64,000 nucleotides of DNA, taken from assembly GCF_025263565.1 (NCBI RefSeq), contig NZ_CP079865.1, forward strand, positions 3,844,001 through 3,908,000, written 5' to 3'. This DNA comes from Mycobacterium sp. SMC-8. Lineage in GTDB: Bacteria; Actinomycetota; Actinomycetes; Mycobacteriales; Mycobacteriaceae. Position 1 is the stretch's first letter, and every line of letters starts with the position of its first letter. Below are positions 25,128-34,841 of the stretch, one piece after another. The translations under genes and the position numbers were made by a program. A model generated the notes under the pieces. It was not told the origin of the DNA and did not search any database. It saw only the letters and a program-made list of their open reading frames with translations.

Positions 25128-26558
25128 GTGAAACGACTCAACGGCGTGGACGCCATGATGCTCTACAGCGAGACGCCGGAAATCCACATGCACACCTTGA
25201 AGGTCGGCGTGCTCGATGTGACCGCCGTCGACGGCTTCGACTTCGAGTTCTTCCGCCGGGCCGCGCTGCCGCGGCTGCACGCGCTGGCGCCGTTGCGCTA
25301 CCAGCTGGTGGACATACCGCTGAAGTTCCATCACCCGATGTGGGTGCAGAACGCGCAGATCGACGTCGACTACCACATCCGCCGAGCGCGGGTGCCGGCT
25401 CCCGGCGGGCGGCGCGAGCTCGACCAGCTCATCGGCGAGATCGCGAGCACGCCGCTGGACCGCCGATACCCGCTGTGGGAGATGTATGTCGCAGAAGGAT
25501 TGGCGGACAACAGGATCGCCGTGATCCACAAGGTACATCACGTGCTCGCCGACGGTGTCGCGTCGGCGAACCAGCTAGCGATGGCGATTCAGCCCCGCGA
25601 GCCCGAGGTGGGGGGTCAGCTCGCCGAGGTGCCCCCGGACTCGACAGCGCCGCGCGCCCTACTAAAGGCCGCGGCCCGCGATCACGTGCGTCAGCTGCGC
25701 CGGCTGCCCAGGTTGGTCAACGAAACCGCCGCCGGTGTCTCGCGGGTGCGCAGGCAGGCCCGCGAGCGTGGCCGGCATCCCGACCTGGCGCGCAACTTCG
25801 CGCCGCCGCCGACCTTTCTCAACCATGTGGTGACGCCGGGCCGCCGCTTCGCCACCGCCCCGCTGGCGCTCGCGGACGTCAAGGAGACCGCCCGACACCT
25901 CGGGGTCACCCTCAACGACATCGTGCTCGCCACGGCGGCCGGAGCTCTGCGTGAACTGCAGCTGCGCTACGACAAGAAGGCCGACTCGCCGTTGATCGCG
26001 GGTGTGCCCGTCAGTTTCGACACCTCACCCGGGCGGCTCGTCGGTAACGAATTCACTTACATGACACCGTCTTTACCGGTTCATGTACCCGATCCCATCG
26101 CGCGGGTGCGGCTCACCGCGACCGCGACCGCCATCGCGAAGGAGAACCACGGCCTGCTCGGGCCGACACTGCTGCCGTCCTGGTTGACCTATCTGCCGCC
26201 GGCCGCCACTCCGCCGATCTTCCGGACGCAGGCCCGCCGGGTGGAGTCCGCGATGGTGATGAACCTGACCATCTCCAACGTGCCGGGCCCGAAGGAGCGG
26301 GGGGTGATAAAGGGTGCGGTCGTGGACGAGATCTACTCGGTGGGGCCGATCGTCGCGGGCAGCGGGATGAACATCACGGTGTGGAGCTATGTCGACCAAC
26401 TGTCGATCTCGGTGCTCACCGACGACCGGACGCTGAAAGACCCGCACGAGGCGACCGACGCGCTGATCGCCTCGTTCGCCGAGATTCGCGCCGCGGCCGG
26501 TCTGTCCGACAAGCTGACACCTGTCGAGAAGACCCTGCCGCTGGCTCCGGCCCTCTGA
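25128..26558 (+). CDS. Wax ester synthase/diacylglycerol acyltransferase (WS/DGAT)
   Basis: Membrane-associated acyltransferase of 476 residues that makes triacylglycerol or wax esters from acyl-CoA. Seen: MKRLNGVDAMMLYSETPEIH (a family start), the active-site HHVLADGVAS near residue 140 (HHxxxDG), PLDRRYPLWEMYV, LNDIVLATAAGALREL, and late TISNVPGP (NVPGP signature). Environmental mycobacteria carry many paralogues, so the specific role is unclear. Confidence 0.93.
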   Translation: MKRLNGVDAMMLYSETPEIHMHTLKVGVLDVTAVDGFDFEFFRRAALPRLHALAPLRYQLVDIPLKFHHPMWVQNAQIDVDYHIRRARVPAPGGRRELDQLIGEIASTPLDRRYPLWEMYVAEGLADNRIAVIHKVHHVLADGVASANQLAMAIQPREPEVGGQLAEVPPDSTAPRALLKAAARDHVRQLRRLPRLVNETAAGVSRVRRQARERGRHPDLARNFAPPPTFLNHVVTPGRRFATAPLALADVKETARHLGVTLNDIVLATAAGALRELQLRYDKKADSPLIAGVPVSFDTSPGRLVGNEFTYMTPSLPVHVPDPIARVRLTATATAIAKENHGLLGPTLLPSWLTYLPPAATPPIFRTQARRVESAMVMNLTISNVPGPKERGVIKGAVVDEIYSVGPIVAGSGMNITVWSYVDQLSISVLTDDRTLKDPHEATDALIASFAEIRAAAGLSDKLTPVEKTLPLAPAL

Positions 26559-26628
26559 ACCTCGGAACCTGTTGATCGGCGCGCGCTTTCGCGGCGTCGC
26601 AGGTCCTGCCGCTGCGCGCGGAAATCGG

Positions 26629-27300
26629 ATGGAGACTTTACAGATCGACTCCAAAATGTCACCCTGTCTGGAGTGTCACGCGATGCGCGACGCAGACTGG
26701 AGGCAGACGGTGAGAGGCCGGACGTTCGAGACAGACGACTTCGCGCAGTTCGAACGACGGCGGTCCGGGGTTCGCATCGCCGGCGAGACCCTGCGCACCT
26801 ACGACCTGACCGTGTTCGCCGCCGACGTCGACGGCGTGGTCGGCGCCGCGGGCGGTTGGCTGTGCGACCGGGCGCGGGCGGGCTGGCAGGTCACCGTCAC
26901 GATTCCGCCGGGCCACGACACCCGGGCCCTGAGGATCCTCGGCGTTGACGTCGAGGTGCAGGAGTCCCTCCTCGAGGCGCTGTGCGGTACCGCAGGCGCA
27001 GCCGTGGCGATGGACGCGCGAGTGCTGCGGGAGAACGCCGGGTTGCGGGCAGAAATGTCGGCTCTGGCCGACACTGCCCGCGCCGAGATCACCGTCTGGG
27101 GCGATGCGGGCTCGTTCGGTCCCGACGGACGATTCGACCGGGTAAGGCACCGGCTCAGTGCCGCCGCCCGTGCGTTCAAGAGCAGGGCATTGCAGACAAC
27201 CGGTCAGATCGTTGCCGATCTGACCGTCGAGGAATTCGTCAGCGCGGCGCTCTGGTATCCGCCGGACGGCGCCGATCTGGTGCCGCTCCCGAATCGCTAG
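26629..27300 (+). CDS. Conserved protein of unknown function
   Basis: A 223-residue protein I do not recognise. It has a CLECHAM pair of cysteines early (residues 11-14), a Rossmann-like segment LTVFAADVDGVVGAAGGWLC, and a TIPPGHDTRALRILGVDVEV strand pair. A helical tail contains FDRVRHRLSAAARAFKSRAL. The start METLQIDSKM at 26629 is an ATG. It stands between the WS/DGAT gene and the convergent DUF2631 gene. Confidence 0.6.
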   Translation: METLQIDSKMSPCLECHAMRDADWRQTVRGRTFETDDFAQFERRRSGVRIAGETLRTYDLTVFAADVDGVVGAAGGWLCDRARAGWQVTVTIPPGHDTRALRILGVDVEVQESLLEALCGTAGAAVAMDARVLRENAGLRAEMSALADTARAEITVWGDAGSFGPDGRFDRVRHRLSAAARAFKSRALQTTGQIVADLTVEEFVSAALWYPPDGADLVPLPNR

Positions 27301-27319
27301 TGGACGCCGGCGCCCGCCG

Positions 27320-27574
27320 TTACTGCGTGTCGCGGTGGCGGTGGATGTACCAGCTGCGCGCGACGAACGCGAGCACCACGGCCGCGAAGCCGACCATGAA
27401 CCAGTCCTCCACCCGTCCGGTGTGATTGCCGTGGATCATCAGCAGCAGGAAGCCCGCCACCAGCAGCCCACCGATCTGGTAGAAGCGGTAGTTCTCCGTC
27501 GACCAGCCCCATTCGGCAGACGGCACGTCCTCGACGTCGACACCAGTGCGTCGTTCCACCTCGGTGCTTGCCAC
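27320..27574 (-). CDS. DUF2631 small membrane protein (Rv2876-like)
   Basis: An 84-residue protein with two hydrophobic segments (about residues 33-46 and 58-72), preceded by [18 protein letters not shown], the DUF2631 pattern. In M. tuberculosis the corresponding gene, as I recall, adjoins mpt70, which fits the fasciclin genes 3 kb away. Function unknown; no signal peptide, so it is an inner-membrane protein. Confidence 0.8.
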   Translation of the reverse strand: MASTEVERRTGVDVEDVPSAEWGWSTENYRFYQIGGLLVAGFLLLMIHGNHTGRVEDWFMVGFAAVVLAFVARSWYIHRHRDTQ

Positions 27575-27674
27575 GGCTGCTCCTCATGATCGGGCTGACA
27601 GTCAACGGTCATTCTGACACAGGCCTACTACGGACCGCCGTAGACCTTGGGCCTACTCGGTAGGCTGGGCGGTC

Positions 27675-28511
27675 ATGGCACCGCAGGTCCTGCAGGACAA
27701 GGTCGTTTTCATCACCGGCGCGGCACGCGGCCAGGGCCGCGCCCATGCCGTTCGGTTCGCCGAGGAGGGCGCCGACGTCATCGCGCTGGATCTGTGCGAC
27801 CAACTCGAGTGCGTCGCCTACCCGATGGCCACCCCCGAGGACCTTGACGAGACGGTGCGGTTGGTCGAGAAGACCGGCCGCCGGATCGTGGCCGAGCAGG
27901 GCGACGTCCGCGACCGGAACCGGCTCGCCGACGTGGTGGCCAAGGGAGTGGCAGAATTCGGCCGGCTCGACTTCGTACTCGCCAACGCCGGCATTCTTCC
28001 TGCCGCCGGAGCGCAGGGCCGCGACATCACCGCGTTCACCGACGCGATCGCCGTGATGCTGAACGGGGTGTATTTCACCATCGAGGCCGCCCTGCCCGCG
28101 CTGCTGCGCAACCCAGACGGCGGCGCGATCGTGATCACCAGTTCGGCAGCCGGGTTCACCTCCGTGAGTACCGAATTCGCCACCATGAACCACGGCGCGG
28201 CCGGCTACACCGCCGCCAAGCACGGCGTCGTCGGGGTCATGCGCCACTTCGCCCGCTCGCTGGCCGAGAAGAACGTCCGGGTCAACTCCGTGCACCCCGG
28301 CGGCGTGGCCACGCCGATGGTGCTCAACGAGGCACTGGCCGAGTGGGCCGGCGAGCACCCGTCGTTCAGCGCCGCGCAGCAGGCGCTACTGCAACTGCCG
28401 ATGATGGAACCGCACCACGTCAGCGACACGATGGTCTACCTGTGTGGGCCGTCGGGCCGCTATCTGACCGGCGCCGCGATCCCGTTGGATGCGGGCCAGA
28501 CGCTGAAGTAG
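27675..28511 (+). CDS. Mycofactocin-coupled SDR oxidoreductase
   Basis: Short-chain dehydrogenase of 278 residues. Seen: VVFITGAARGQGRAHAVRFA (TGxxxGxG), the insertion LDLCDQLECVAYPMATPED followed by LDETVRLVEKTGRRI typical of the mycofactocin-associated SDR group, LANAGI, the ITSSAAG serine, YTAAKHGVVG catalytic YxxxK, and HPGGVATPM. This group keeps NAD tightly bound and passes electrons to mycofactocin. Substrate is probably an alcohol. No mycofactocin genes lie nearby. Confidence 0.88.
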   Translation: MAPQVLQDKVVFITGAARGQGRAHAVRFAEEGADVIALDLCDQLECVAYPMATPEDLDETVRLVEKTGRRIVAEQGDVRDRNRLADVVAKGVAEFGRLDFVLANAGILPAAGAQGRDITAFTDAIAVMLNGVYFTIEAALPALLRNPDGGAIVITSSAAGFTSVSTEFATMNHGAAGYTAAKHGVVGVMRHFARSLAEKNVRVNSVHPGGVATPMVLNEALAEWAGEHPSFSAAQQALLQLPMMEPHHVSDTMVYLCGPSGRYLTGAAIPLDAGQTLK

Positions 28512-28535
28512 TCAGCCGATGGCGCCGTACCGGCT

Positions 28536-29879
28536 TTAGCCGATGGCGCCGTACCGGCGCAGCGCCTCGGCGCGTTCCCGCCCGTGGTCGACGATCGGTG
28601 CCGGATAGTCCTCGGGCCGGTCGGCCCCGAGGTCGTGCACGTCGTCGACACCGGCCAGCTCGGGCACCCAGCGCCGCACGTAGTCACCGGACGGATCGAA
28701 CTTCTTGCCCTGGGTCGTCGGGTTGAACACCCGGAAGTACGGTGCGGCGTCGGTGCCGCAGCCGGCCGCCCACTGCCAGCCGTGCTGATTGTTGGCCATG
28801 TCGCCGTCGACGAGCTGTTCGAGGAACCAGCGGGCACCCCACTGCCACGGCAGGTGCAGATCCTTGACCAGAAACGACGCCGCGATCATCCGCACCCGGT
28901 TGTGCATGAAGCCGACCTCGGCCAGCTGCCGCATACCGGCGTCGACGATCGGGAAACCGGTCCTGCCCTTCTTCCAGGCCTCGAAGGATGTCTCGGCATC
29001 CTGGCCGTCGTCGACCTCGATCGTGTCGAAACTCCGGTTCCAGTTCCACCACGTGCTGTCCGGCCATTCACACACCACCGAGGCGTAGAAATCCCGGAAC
29101 GCCAGCTCGCGCAGATAGGCCTGCGCGCCGTTGCCTCGGCCCAGATCGGCGGCCATCGTCCGCGGATGAATCGCCCCGAATTTCAGATGCGCCGACATGC
29201 GGCTGGTGGCCGAAAGATCGGGACGGTTGCGGTCCTCCGCGTAGCCGGTGAGCCCATCGGCGACGAACTGTCGCCACGCCCGCAGCGCCGCCGTCTCGCC
29301 GGCGGGGAGCTCGAGCTCAACCCCGGCGTCGGGGATCTGCACCGCGCGAGCGCCCTTCACGTCGGACGGGTGGATCCAGTGCGCCGACTTCGGCCCCGAT
29401 TCGGCGGGGCGGCGCCAGCCGTGCTTGCGCCACGCCGCGAAGAACGGCGTGAACACCTTGTAGGGGGTGCCGTCGCCCTTGGTCACGCGGCCGGGGGAGA
29501 CCAGGTAGGGCGAGCCGGTCGCCACCAACTCGATGTCGCCGAGCGCGTCGCGCACCTGGTCGTCGCGACGCCGGCCGAACGGGGTGAAGTCCTGCGACAC
29601 GTGCACCGACGATGCCCCGATGGCTTTCGCGAGAGCGGGGATCCGGGTCCCGGGATGGCCCTCGGTCACCAGCAGCCGCCCGTCGAGCCGGTCGTGTACG
29701 TCGCGCAGCGCGTCGTACAGGTATTGCAGCCGCCGTGGACCCGACGAAGCCTTCAGCCGGGGGTCGAGCACATAGCAGGCCAGCACCTCGGTGTCGGCGC
29801 CGTCGACGTCGGCGGCGGCCAGCAGGGCCGGAAGGTCGGAGAGCCGCAGATCGCGGCGCAACCACAACACGGCGGGCAT
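28536..29879 (-). CDS. phr: Deoxyribodipyrimidine photolyase (cryptochrome family)
   Basis: FAD and light-driven DNA repair enzyme of 447 residues. Seen: N-terminal MPAVLWLRRDLRLSDLPAL, antenna-binding domain, FTPFGRRRDDQ, FAD-binding LKFGAIHPRTMAADL, MHNRVRMIAASFLVKDL, QWGARWFLEQLVDGDMANN, QWAAGCGTDAAPYFRVFNP and the terminal NxxxxxKFDPxGDY. These match CPD class I photolyases. Divergent from an LLM gene 70 bases away. Confidence 0.93.
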   Translation of the reverse strand: MPAVLWLRRDLRLSDLPALLAAADVDGADTEVLACYVLDPRLKASSGPRRLQYLYDALRDVHDRLDGRLLVTEGHPGTRIPALAKAIGASSVHVSQDFTPFGRRRDDQVRDALGDIELVATGSPYLVSPGRVTKGDGTPYKVFTPFFAAWRKHGWRRPAESGPKSAHWIHPSDVKGARAVQIPDAGVELELPAGETAALRAWRQFVADGLTGYAEDRNRPDLSATSRMSAHLKFGAIHPRTMAADLGRGNGAQAYLRELAFRDFYASVVCEWPDSTWWNWNRSFDTIEVDDGQDAETSFEAWKKGRTGFPIVDAGMRQLAEVGFMHNRVRMIAASFLVKDLHLPWQWGARWFLEQLVDGDMANNQHGWQWAAGCGTDAAPYFRVFNPTTQGKKFDPSGDYVRRWVPELAGVDDVHDLGADRPEDYPAPIVDHGRERAEALRRYGAIG

Positions 29880-29949
29880 GTCGTTGATGCTGCCCCCAAA
29901 CTCCGCTAGAGAAACAAGAGCCGGCGAAAGTGACGAAAGGGTAAGCACT

Positions 29950-30825
29950 GTGCAGTTCTGGTCGGGTGCGGCATTCCTGAAGGCGACCGAGGCCGTGCCG
30001 CTGGCGCGGATGCTCGACGAAGCCGGATACGACGGCATGGTGACTTCCGACCACATGATCTATCCGCGCGCGCTGAACTCGGCCTATCCCGATTCGGCGA
30101 GCGGGGCGCCGCCGTGGCAGCCCGAGACCGAATGGCCGCACGCGTGGGTGCTGACCGGGGCGATGGCTGCGGTCACCACCCGGTTGCGGTTCTCCAACGC
30201 CGTGTACATCGCGCCGGCCCGGCCGCTGCTGGAGGTGGCCAAACAGGTCGCCACCGCGGCGGTGTTGTCCGGCGGGCGGGTGAGCCTGGCCGCAGGCATC
30301 GGCTGGATGCGCGAGGAGTACGCGTTGATGGGCCAGGATTTCCGCACCCGCGGCAGACGGCTCGACGAGATGATCCCGGCGCTTCGGGCGCTGTGGCAGG
30401 GCGGCTGGGTGTCCTGGAGCGGTGAGCACTACCGGGTGCCCGAGATGATGATCGAACCGCACCCGCCGGGCCCGGTGCCGATCCTGACCGGGGGAGAGTC
30501 CGAGGCCGCGCTGCGGCGCGCCGCCCGGCTGTGTGACGGCTGGGTCGGGTACGCCTACCGGTGGGACGACGCGGTCGGCTACGCGCGCCGACTCACCGAA
30601 CTGCGGCGAGAGTACGGTCGGGCCGACGAGCCGTTCGACATCCTGCTGGCCCTGATGGAGCCCGCCTCCCCCGATCTGTATCTGCGCGCCGAGGAGGCCG
30701 GCATCACCTCGGTGATGGTCGCGCCGTGGCTGGGCGCCGAGACCGGGGGCGTCCGCGGCGTGGAACGGTTCCGCGCGCCGATCGAGCGGTTCGCCGAGAC
30801 TGTGATCGCGAAGGTGCGACGCTGA
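29950..30825 (+). CDS. LLM-class F420-dependent oxidoreductase
   Basis: Luciferase-like enzyme of 291 residues. Seen: VQFWSGAAFLKATEAVPLAR, DEAGYDGMVTSDHMIYPR, RPLLEVAKQVATAAVLSGGR, SLAAGIGWMREEY and PVPILTGGESEAALRRAARL. The GTG at 29950, preceded by GAAAGGGTAAG, is favoured over upstream in-frame starts that overlap the photolyase promoter. Third LLM enzyme in this window. Confidence 0.87.
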   Translation: MQFWSGAAFLKATEAVPLARMLDEAGYDGMVTSDHMIYPRALNSAYPDSASGAPPWQPETEWPHAWVLTGAMAAVTTRLRFSNAVYIAPARPLLEVAKQVATAAVLSGGRVSLAAGIGWMREEYALMGQDFRTRGRRLDEMIPALRALWQGGWVSWSGEHYRVPEMMIEPHPPGPVPILTGGESEAALRRAARLCDGWVGYAYRWDDAVGYARRLTELRREYGRADEPFDILLALMEPASPDLYLRAEEAGITSVMVAPWLGAETGGVRGVERFRAPIERFAETVIAKVRR

Positions 30826-30857
30826 CCAGACCTTCCCGCCCCAACTCCGGTGGACAG

Positions 30858-30903
30858 GAGGATCCCCCGCACCGGCCGGGGGAACTGCGTGCGGGGGATC
30901 CTC
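30858..30903. terminator. Strong bidirectional hairpin between convergent genes
   Basis: GAGGATCCCCCGCAC (30858-30872) pairs perfectly with GTGCGGGGGATCCTC (30889-30903), a 15-bp stem with a 16-base loop, no U tail. Lies between the LLM gene and the convergent fasciclin gene and fits a mycobacterial terminator for both. Confidence 0.75.
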
Positions 30904-30922
30904 TGCAGTGGTGCTGATCCGG

Positions 30923-31507
30923 CTACGCTGCCGGCGGCATCAGCACCGTGTCGATCAGGTACACCGTGGCGTTGGCCGTCTGCACGCCGCCGCACACCAC
31001 CGACGCGTCGTTGACCAACAGGTCGTCGACGGACCCGGTCACGGTGACCGGAGCGCCCTGCACCGTCACGTGCTCACCGACCACCTGGTCAGGGGCGGCC
31101 TGGCCCGGCACCACGTGATAGGTCAGGATGCTGGTCAGCAGGTCGGCGTCGGTCTTGAGTGTCTCGATCGTGGCGGGGTCGATCTTGGCGAACGCGTCGT
31201 CGGTCGGCGCGAACACGGTGAACTCGCCGCCGTTGAGCGTGTCGACGAGGTTCACATGCGGGTTGAGCTGACCGGAGACGGCCTGGGTCAGCGTGGTCAG
31301 CAACGGGTTGTTCGACGCCGCAGTTGCCACCGGCGAAGCCGCCATGCCCTGCACCGACCCGGGGCCGTCCGGGACCTGCTGCACGTAGCCCGCGCACCCC
31401 GGCCCGACCGGCGCCGCGGAGGCCGTCGCGGCCGCTCCGAAGGACAGCCCGACGGCGGCTGCCACCGCGATACCCGCACCGGCCAGAGACTTCAACTTGA
31501 CGGTCAT
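30923..31507 (-). CDS. Secreted fasciclin-domain protein (MPT70-like)
   Basis: A 194-residue secreted protein. Signal peptide [20 protein letters not shown] then [11 protein letters not shown] with an AxA cleavage site; the mature part is one FAS1 domain. Seen: the FAS1 H1 box [20 protein letters not shown] and the H2-like [20 protein letters not shown], ending [12 protein letters not shown]. Paired cysteines GPGCAGYV and VVCGG match MPT70. It lies just downstream of a lipoprotein paralogue on the same strand. Possible roles: adhesion, redox-stress envelope protein (SigK regulon in M. tuberculosis). Confidence 0.92.
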   Translation of the reverse strand: MTVKLKSLAGAGIAVAAAVGLSFGAAATASAAPVGPGCAGYVQQVPDGPGSVQGMAASPVATAASNNPLLTTLTQAVSGQLNPHVNLVDTLNGGEFTVFAPTDDAFAKIDPATIETLKTDADLLTSILTYHVVPGQAAPDQVVGEHVTVQGAPVTVTGSVDDLLVNDASVVCGGVQTANATVYLIDTVLMPPAA

Positions 31508-31545
31508 GATCGTGAATTCCTTTCCTGCAGTGATGGATTGGTGGA

Positions 31546-32229
31546 TCAGTTAGCGGGCGGCATGAGGACGGTGTCGATCATGTACACGGTGGCGTTGGCA
31601 GTCGTGACCCCGCCGCACACCAGTCCGGCCTCGTTGACCTTGAGGTCGTTGCCTGCGCCGGTGACCGTGACGGGTGCGCCCTGCACCGTGGTGTGCTCGC
31701 CGGCGACCTGGTCGGGCGCGGCCTGGCCTGGCACCACGTGGTAGGTCAGGATGCTGGTCAGCAGGTCGGAGTCGGTCTTGAGCGTCTCGATCGTGGCGGG
31801 GTCGATCTTGGCGAACGCGTCGTCGGTCGGGGCGAACACGGTGAACTCGCCGCCGTTGAGCGTGTCGACGAGGTTGACGTTCGGGTTGAGCTGACCGGAC
31901 AGCGCCTGGGTCAGTGTGGTGAGCATCGGGTTGTTCGACGCGGCCACCGTCACCGGATCGGCCGCCATCCCGGCCACGGAGCCGGGCCCGTCCGGAACCT
32001 GCTCGGCGTAGGCCGCGCAACCCGAACCGATGAGGTTGGCCGCGGGATCCGCCATCGGCGCCGCCGACGACGTCGTCATCCCGTTGGTCGCCGACTCCAT
32101 GGCCGACGAGGCTGTGACGCTGGCCGACGTCGCGGTGCTTTCGGCTTCCTCGCTCGAACAAGCGGCACCGAAGAGGGCCACGGCAGCGATTCCTGCCACA
32201 GCAGCGGTCTTCCGACGAGCTGTCATCAT
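31546..32229 (-). CDS. Fasciclin-domain lipoprotein (MPT83-like)
   Basis: A 227-residue lipoprotein, surface-anchored counterpart of the MPT70-like gene downstream. Lipobox FGAACSSEE near residue 23 follows a hydrophobic segment; a serine/threonine/alanine-rich linker spans about residues 30-65. The FAS1 domain is nearly identical to that of the downstream gene ([20 protein letters not shown]). ATG 32229 was chosen for the AAAGGGATCAGG upstream. A tandem duplicate with its neighbour; the DipZ gene found between such genes in M. tuberculosis is absent here. Confidence 0.9.
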   Translation of the reverse strand: MMTARRKTAAVAGIAAVALFGAACSSEEAESTATSASVTASSAMESATNGMTTSSAAPMADPAANLIGSGCAAYAEQVPDGPGSVAGMAADPVTVAASNNPMLTTLTQALSGQLNPNVNLVDTLNGGEFTVFAPTDDAFAKIDPATIETLKTDSDLLTSILTYHVVPGQAAPDQVAGEHTTVQGAPVTVTGAGNDLKVNEAGLVCGGVTTANATVYMIDTVLMPPAN

Positions 32230-32388
32230 TTCCTGATCCCTTTCGTCAAGTACGGGGCTCCGTTGCCCGCACTGGAGTTCGCACACGGGTGATTCCCAGC
32301 TGCCGTGCCTGCGGATGGGTCCCAGGCGCCGACGTCACACTCGCGTCACACTTGGAGACCGGGGCCGCGCGACCGGCACAATGGGTCG

Positions 32389-33558
32389 GTGAGCGAAAGC
32401 GGAGCGCGACGGCGTGTGCTGATCCTGGGCAGCACAGGCTCCATCGGTACCCAGGCGCTCGAGGTGATCGCCGCCAACCCGGACCGCTTCGAGGTCGTCG
32501 GGCTCGCGGCCGGCGGCGGCAATGCCGACCTGCTGGCGCGGCAGCGTGCCGAGACCGGGGTGACCAACATCGCCGTCGCCGACGAGGCCGCCGCGGCCGC
32601 GCTGGGCGGGACCATGTACTCGGGTCCCGACGCCGCCACCCGTCTCGTCGAGAACACCGAGGCCGACGTGGTGCTCAACGCGCTGGTCGGGGCGCTGGGC
32701 CTGAAACCCACGCTGGCCGCCCTGGCCACCGGCGCGCGGCTGGCGCTGGCCAACAAGGAGTCCTTGATCGCGGGCGGTCCGCTGGTGCAGAAGGCGGCCG
32801 CCCCGGGCCAGATCGTGCCGGTCGACTCGGAACACTCCGCGCTGGCGCAGTGCCTGCGCGGCGGCAGCGGCGACGAGGTCGCGAAGCTGGTGCTCACCGC
32901 GTCCGGGGGGCCGTTCCGCGGCTGGACCGCGGAGCGACTCGAGGACGTCACCCCCGAGCAGGCCGCTGCGCACCCCACCTGGTCGATGGGCCCGATGAAC
33001 ACCCTGAACTCGGCCTCGCTGGTGAACAAGGGGCTCGAACTGATCGAGACGCACCTGCTGTTCGGGATCGACTACGACCGCATTGAGGTGGTGGTGCATC
33101 CGCAGTCGATCGTGCACTCGATGGTCACGTTCACCGACGGGTCCACCCTCGCGCAGGCCAGCCCGCCTGACATGAAGCTGCCGATCGCGCTCGCACTGGG
33201 GTGGCCGTCACGCGTCCCCGGCGCCGCGGCGGCCTGCGATTTCACCACGGCCTCGCGCTGGGATTTCGAACCGCTCGACGACGACGTGTTCCCGGCGGTG
33301 GCGCTGGCCCGCGAGGCCGGCCGGGGTGGCGGCTGCCTGACCGCGGTCTACAACGCCGCCAACGAGGAGGCGGCGGCGGCGTTCCTCGCCGGACGGATCC
33401 GGTTCCCGGCCATCGTGCGCACCGTCGACCATGTGCTGCGCGCTGCCGACCGATGGGCGGCCGAACCAGCTACCGTGGATGACGTACTCGACGCCCAGGA
33501 CTGGGCCCGTGATCGGGCCCGACAGGCGGTCGAGCAGGAACCCGCAGGTCGCAGATGA
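32389..33558 (+). CDS. dxr: 1-deoxy-D-xylulose-5-phosphate reductoisomerase
   Basis: Second enzyme of the MEP isoprenoid pathway; converts DXP to MEP with NADPH. 389 residues from the GTG at 32389. Seen: [20 protein letters not shown] nucleotide loop, [46 protein letters not shown] and [13 protein letters not shown] (metal and phosphate contacts). A longer frame to 32305 lacks family sequence. Followed at 17 bases by rip1; ispG, a later MEP enzyme, comes next, as in M. tuberculosis. Confidence 0.97.
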   Translation: MSESGARRRVLILGSTGSIGTQALEVIAANPDRFEVVGLAAGGGNADLLARQRAETGVTNIAVADEAAAAALGGTMYSGPDAATRLVENTEADVVLNALVGALGLKPTLAALATGARLALANKESLIAGGPLVQKAAAPGQIVPVDSEHSALAQCLRGGSGDEVAKLVLTASGGPFRGWTAERLEDVTPEQAAAHPTWSMGPMNTLNSASLVNKGLELIETHLLFGIDYDRIEVVVHPQSIVHSMVTFTDGSTLAQASPPDMKLPIALALGWPSRVPGAAAACDFTTASRWDFEPLDDDVFPAVALAREAGRGGGCLTAVYNAANEEAAAAFLAGRIRFPAIVRTVDHVLRAADRWAAEPATVDDVLDAQDWARDRARQAVEQEPAGRR

Positions 33559-33574
33559 TAGGACTCCCCGCCCG

Positions 33575-34813
33575 ATGATGTACGTGCTCGGCGTGACGCT
33601 GTTCGCGATCGCCATTCTGGTGTCGGTGGCGTTGCACGAATGCGGCCATATGTGGGTGGCGCGCGCCACAGGCATGAAGGTGCGCCGCTACTTCGTCGGC
33701 TTCGGCCCGACGCTGTGGTCGACCCGGCGGCCCAACAAGCTGGGCGAGACCGAGTACGGCGTCAAGGCGGTGCCGCTCGGCGGATTCTGCGACATCGCCG
33801 GCATGACCGCGGTCGAGGAACTCGACCCCGAGGACCGGCCGTACGCGATGTACAAGCAGAAGACCTGGAAGCGCGTCGCGGTGCTGTTCGCCGGGCCGGC
33901 GATGAACTTCGTCATCGGGCTGGTGCTGATCTACGCGATCGCGATCATCTGGGGTCTGCCCAACATCAAGGCCCCCACCACCGCGGTGGTCGGGGAGACG
34001 TCATGCATCAAATCCGAGGTGGCGCAAGGCCAGTTGGGTGACTGCATCGCCAACAGCCCGGCGGCCGCCGCCGGCATCCAGGCCGGCGACGTCATCGTCA
34101 AGGTCGGCGACACCGAGGTCGCCACGTTCGACGCCCTCGTCGAGGCGGTGCGTAAGGAGAACGGCCCCACCGCGCTGACCGTGCAAAGGGACGAGAACGG
34201 TCAGACGCGCGAGTTCACCACCACCGTCGACGTCACCCCGAGCCAGCGCTACGTCGTCGGCGGGAACGAGGGTCCCGCCGTGCCAGTCGACGTCGGGAGC
34301 ATCGGCGTCACGGCCGCGCAGTTCGGGCCGACGCAGTACAACCCGCTCACCGCGGTCCCCGGGACGCTGGTGTTCACCAAGGACCTCGCCGTGGAACTCG
34401 GCAAGGCGATCGTGAAGATCCCGACCAAGATCGGGGCGCTCGTGCACTCGATCACCGGCGGCGAGCGCGACCCCGAGACGCCGATCAGCGTGGTCGGCGC
34501 GTCCCGGATCGGCGGCGAGACCGTCGAGCACGGCATCTGGGTGGCGTTCTGGTTCTTTCTCGCACAGCTGAACTTCGTGCTGGGCGCGGTCAACCTGATC
34601 CCGCTCCTGCCGCTGGACGGCGGGCACATCTCGATCGCGCTCTACGAGAAGGTCCGCAACATGGTCCGCCAGACGCGAGGCAAAGTCGCCGCGGCTCCCG
34701 TCAACTATCTCAAGCTGATGCCCCTGACGTACGTGGTGATCATCGCGATGCTGGGCTTCACGCTGCTCACCGTGACCGCCGACGTAATCAACCCGATCAC
34801 GCTGTTCCAATGA
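33575..34813 (+). CDS. rip1: Site-2 zinc metalloprotease Rip1 (RseP family)
   Basis: Intramembrane protease that cleaves anti-sigma factors (RskA, RslA, RsmA in M. tuberculosis). 412 residues with a TM helix at the N-terminus carrying the active site HECGH (residues 21-25), a second TM, a PDZ domain about 135-220 ([18 protein letters not shown]), and a C-terminal [11 protein letters not shown] zinc ligand near residue 346. ATG 33575 directly precedes the first TM. Could regulate the ECF and fasciclin genes nearby, but no target is shown here. Confidence 0.95.
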   Translation: MMYVLGVTLFAIAILVSVALHECGHMWVARATGMKVRRYFVGFGPTLWSTRRPNKLGETEYGVKAVPLGGFCDIAGMTAVEELDPEDRPYAMYKQKTWKRVAVLFAGPAMNFVIGLVLIYAIAIIWGLPNIKAPTTAVVGETSCIKSEVAQGQLGDCIANSPAAAAGIQAGDVIVKVGDTEVATFDALVEAVRKENGPTALTVQRDENGQTREFTTTVDVTPSQRYVVGGNEGPAVPVDVGSIGVTAAQFGPTQYNPLTAVPGTLVFTKDLAVELGKAIVKIPTKIGALVHSITGGERDPETPISVVGASRIGGETVEHGIWVAFWFFLAQLNFVLGAVNLIPLLPLDGGHISIALYEKVRNMVRQTRGKVAAAPVNYLKLMPLTYVVIIAMLGFTLLTVTADVINPITLFQ

Positions 34814-34841
34814 ACGCAGGTTCCAGTAGGAGACTCGAACA

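Noticed and set aside
28584..29909. A 441-codon plus-strand frame opposite photolyase
   Set aside because: Photolyase motifs on the minus strand explain the region fully.
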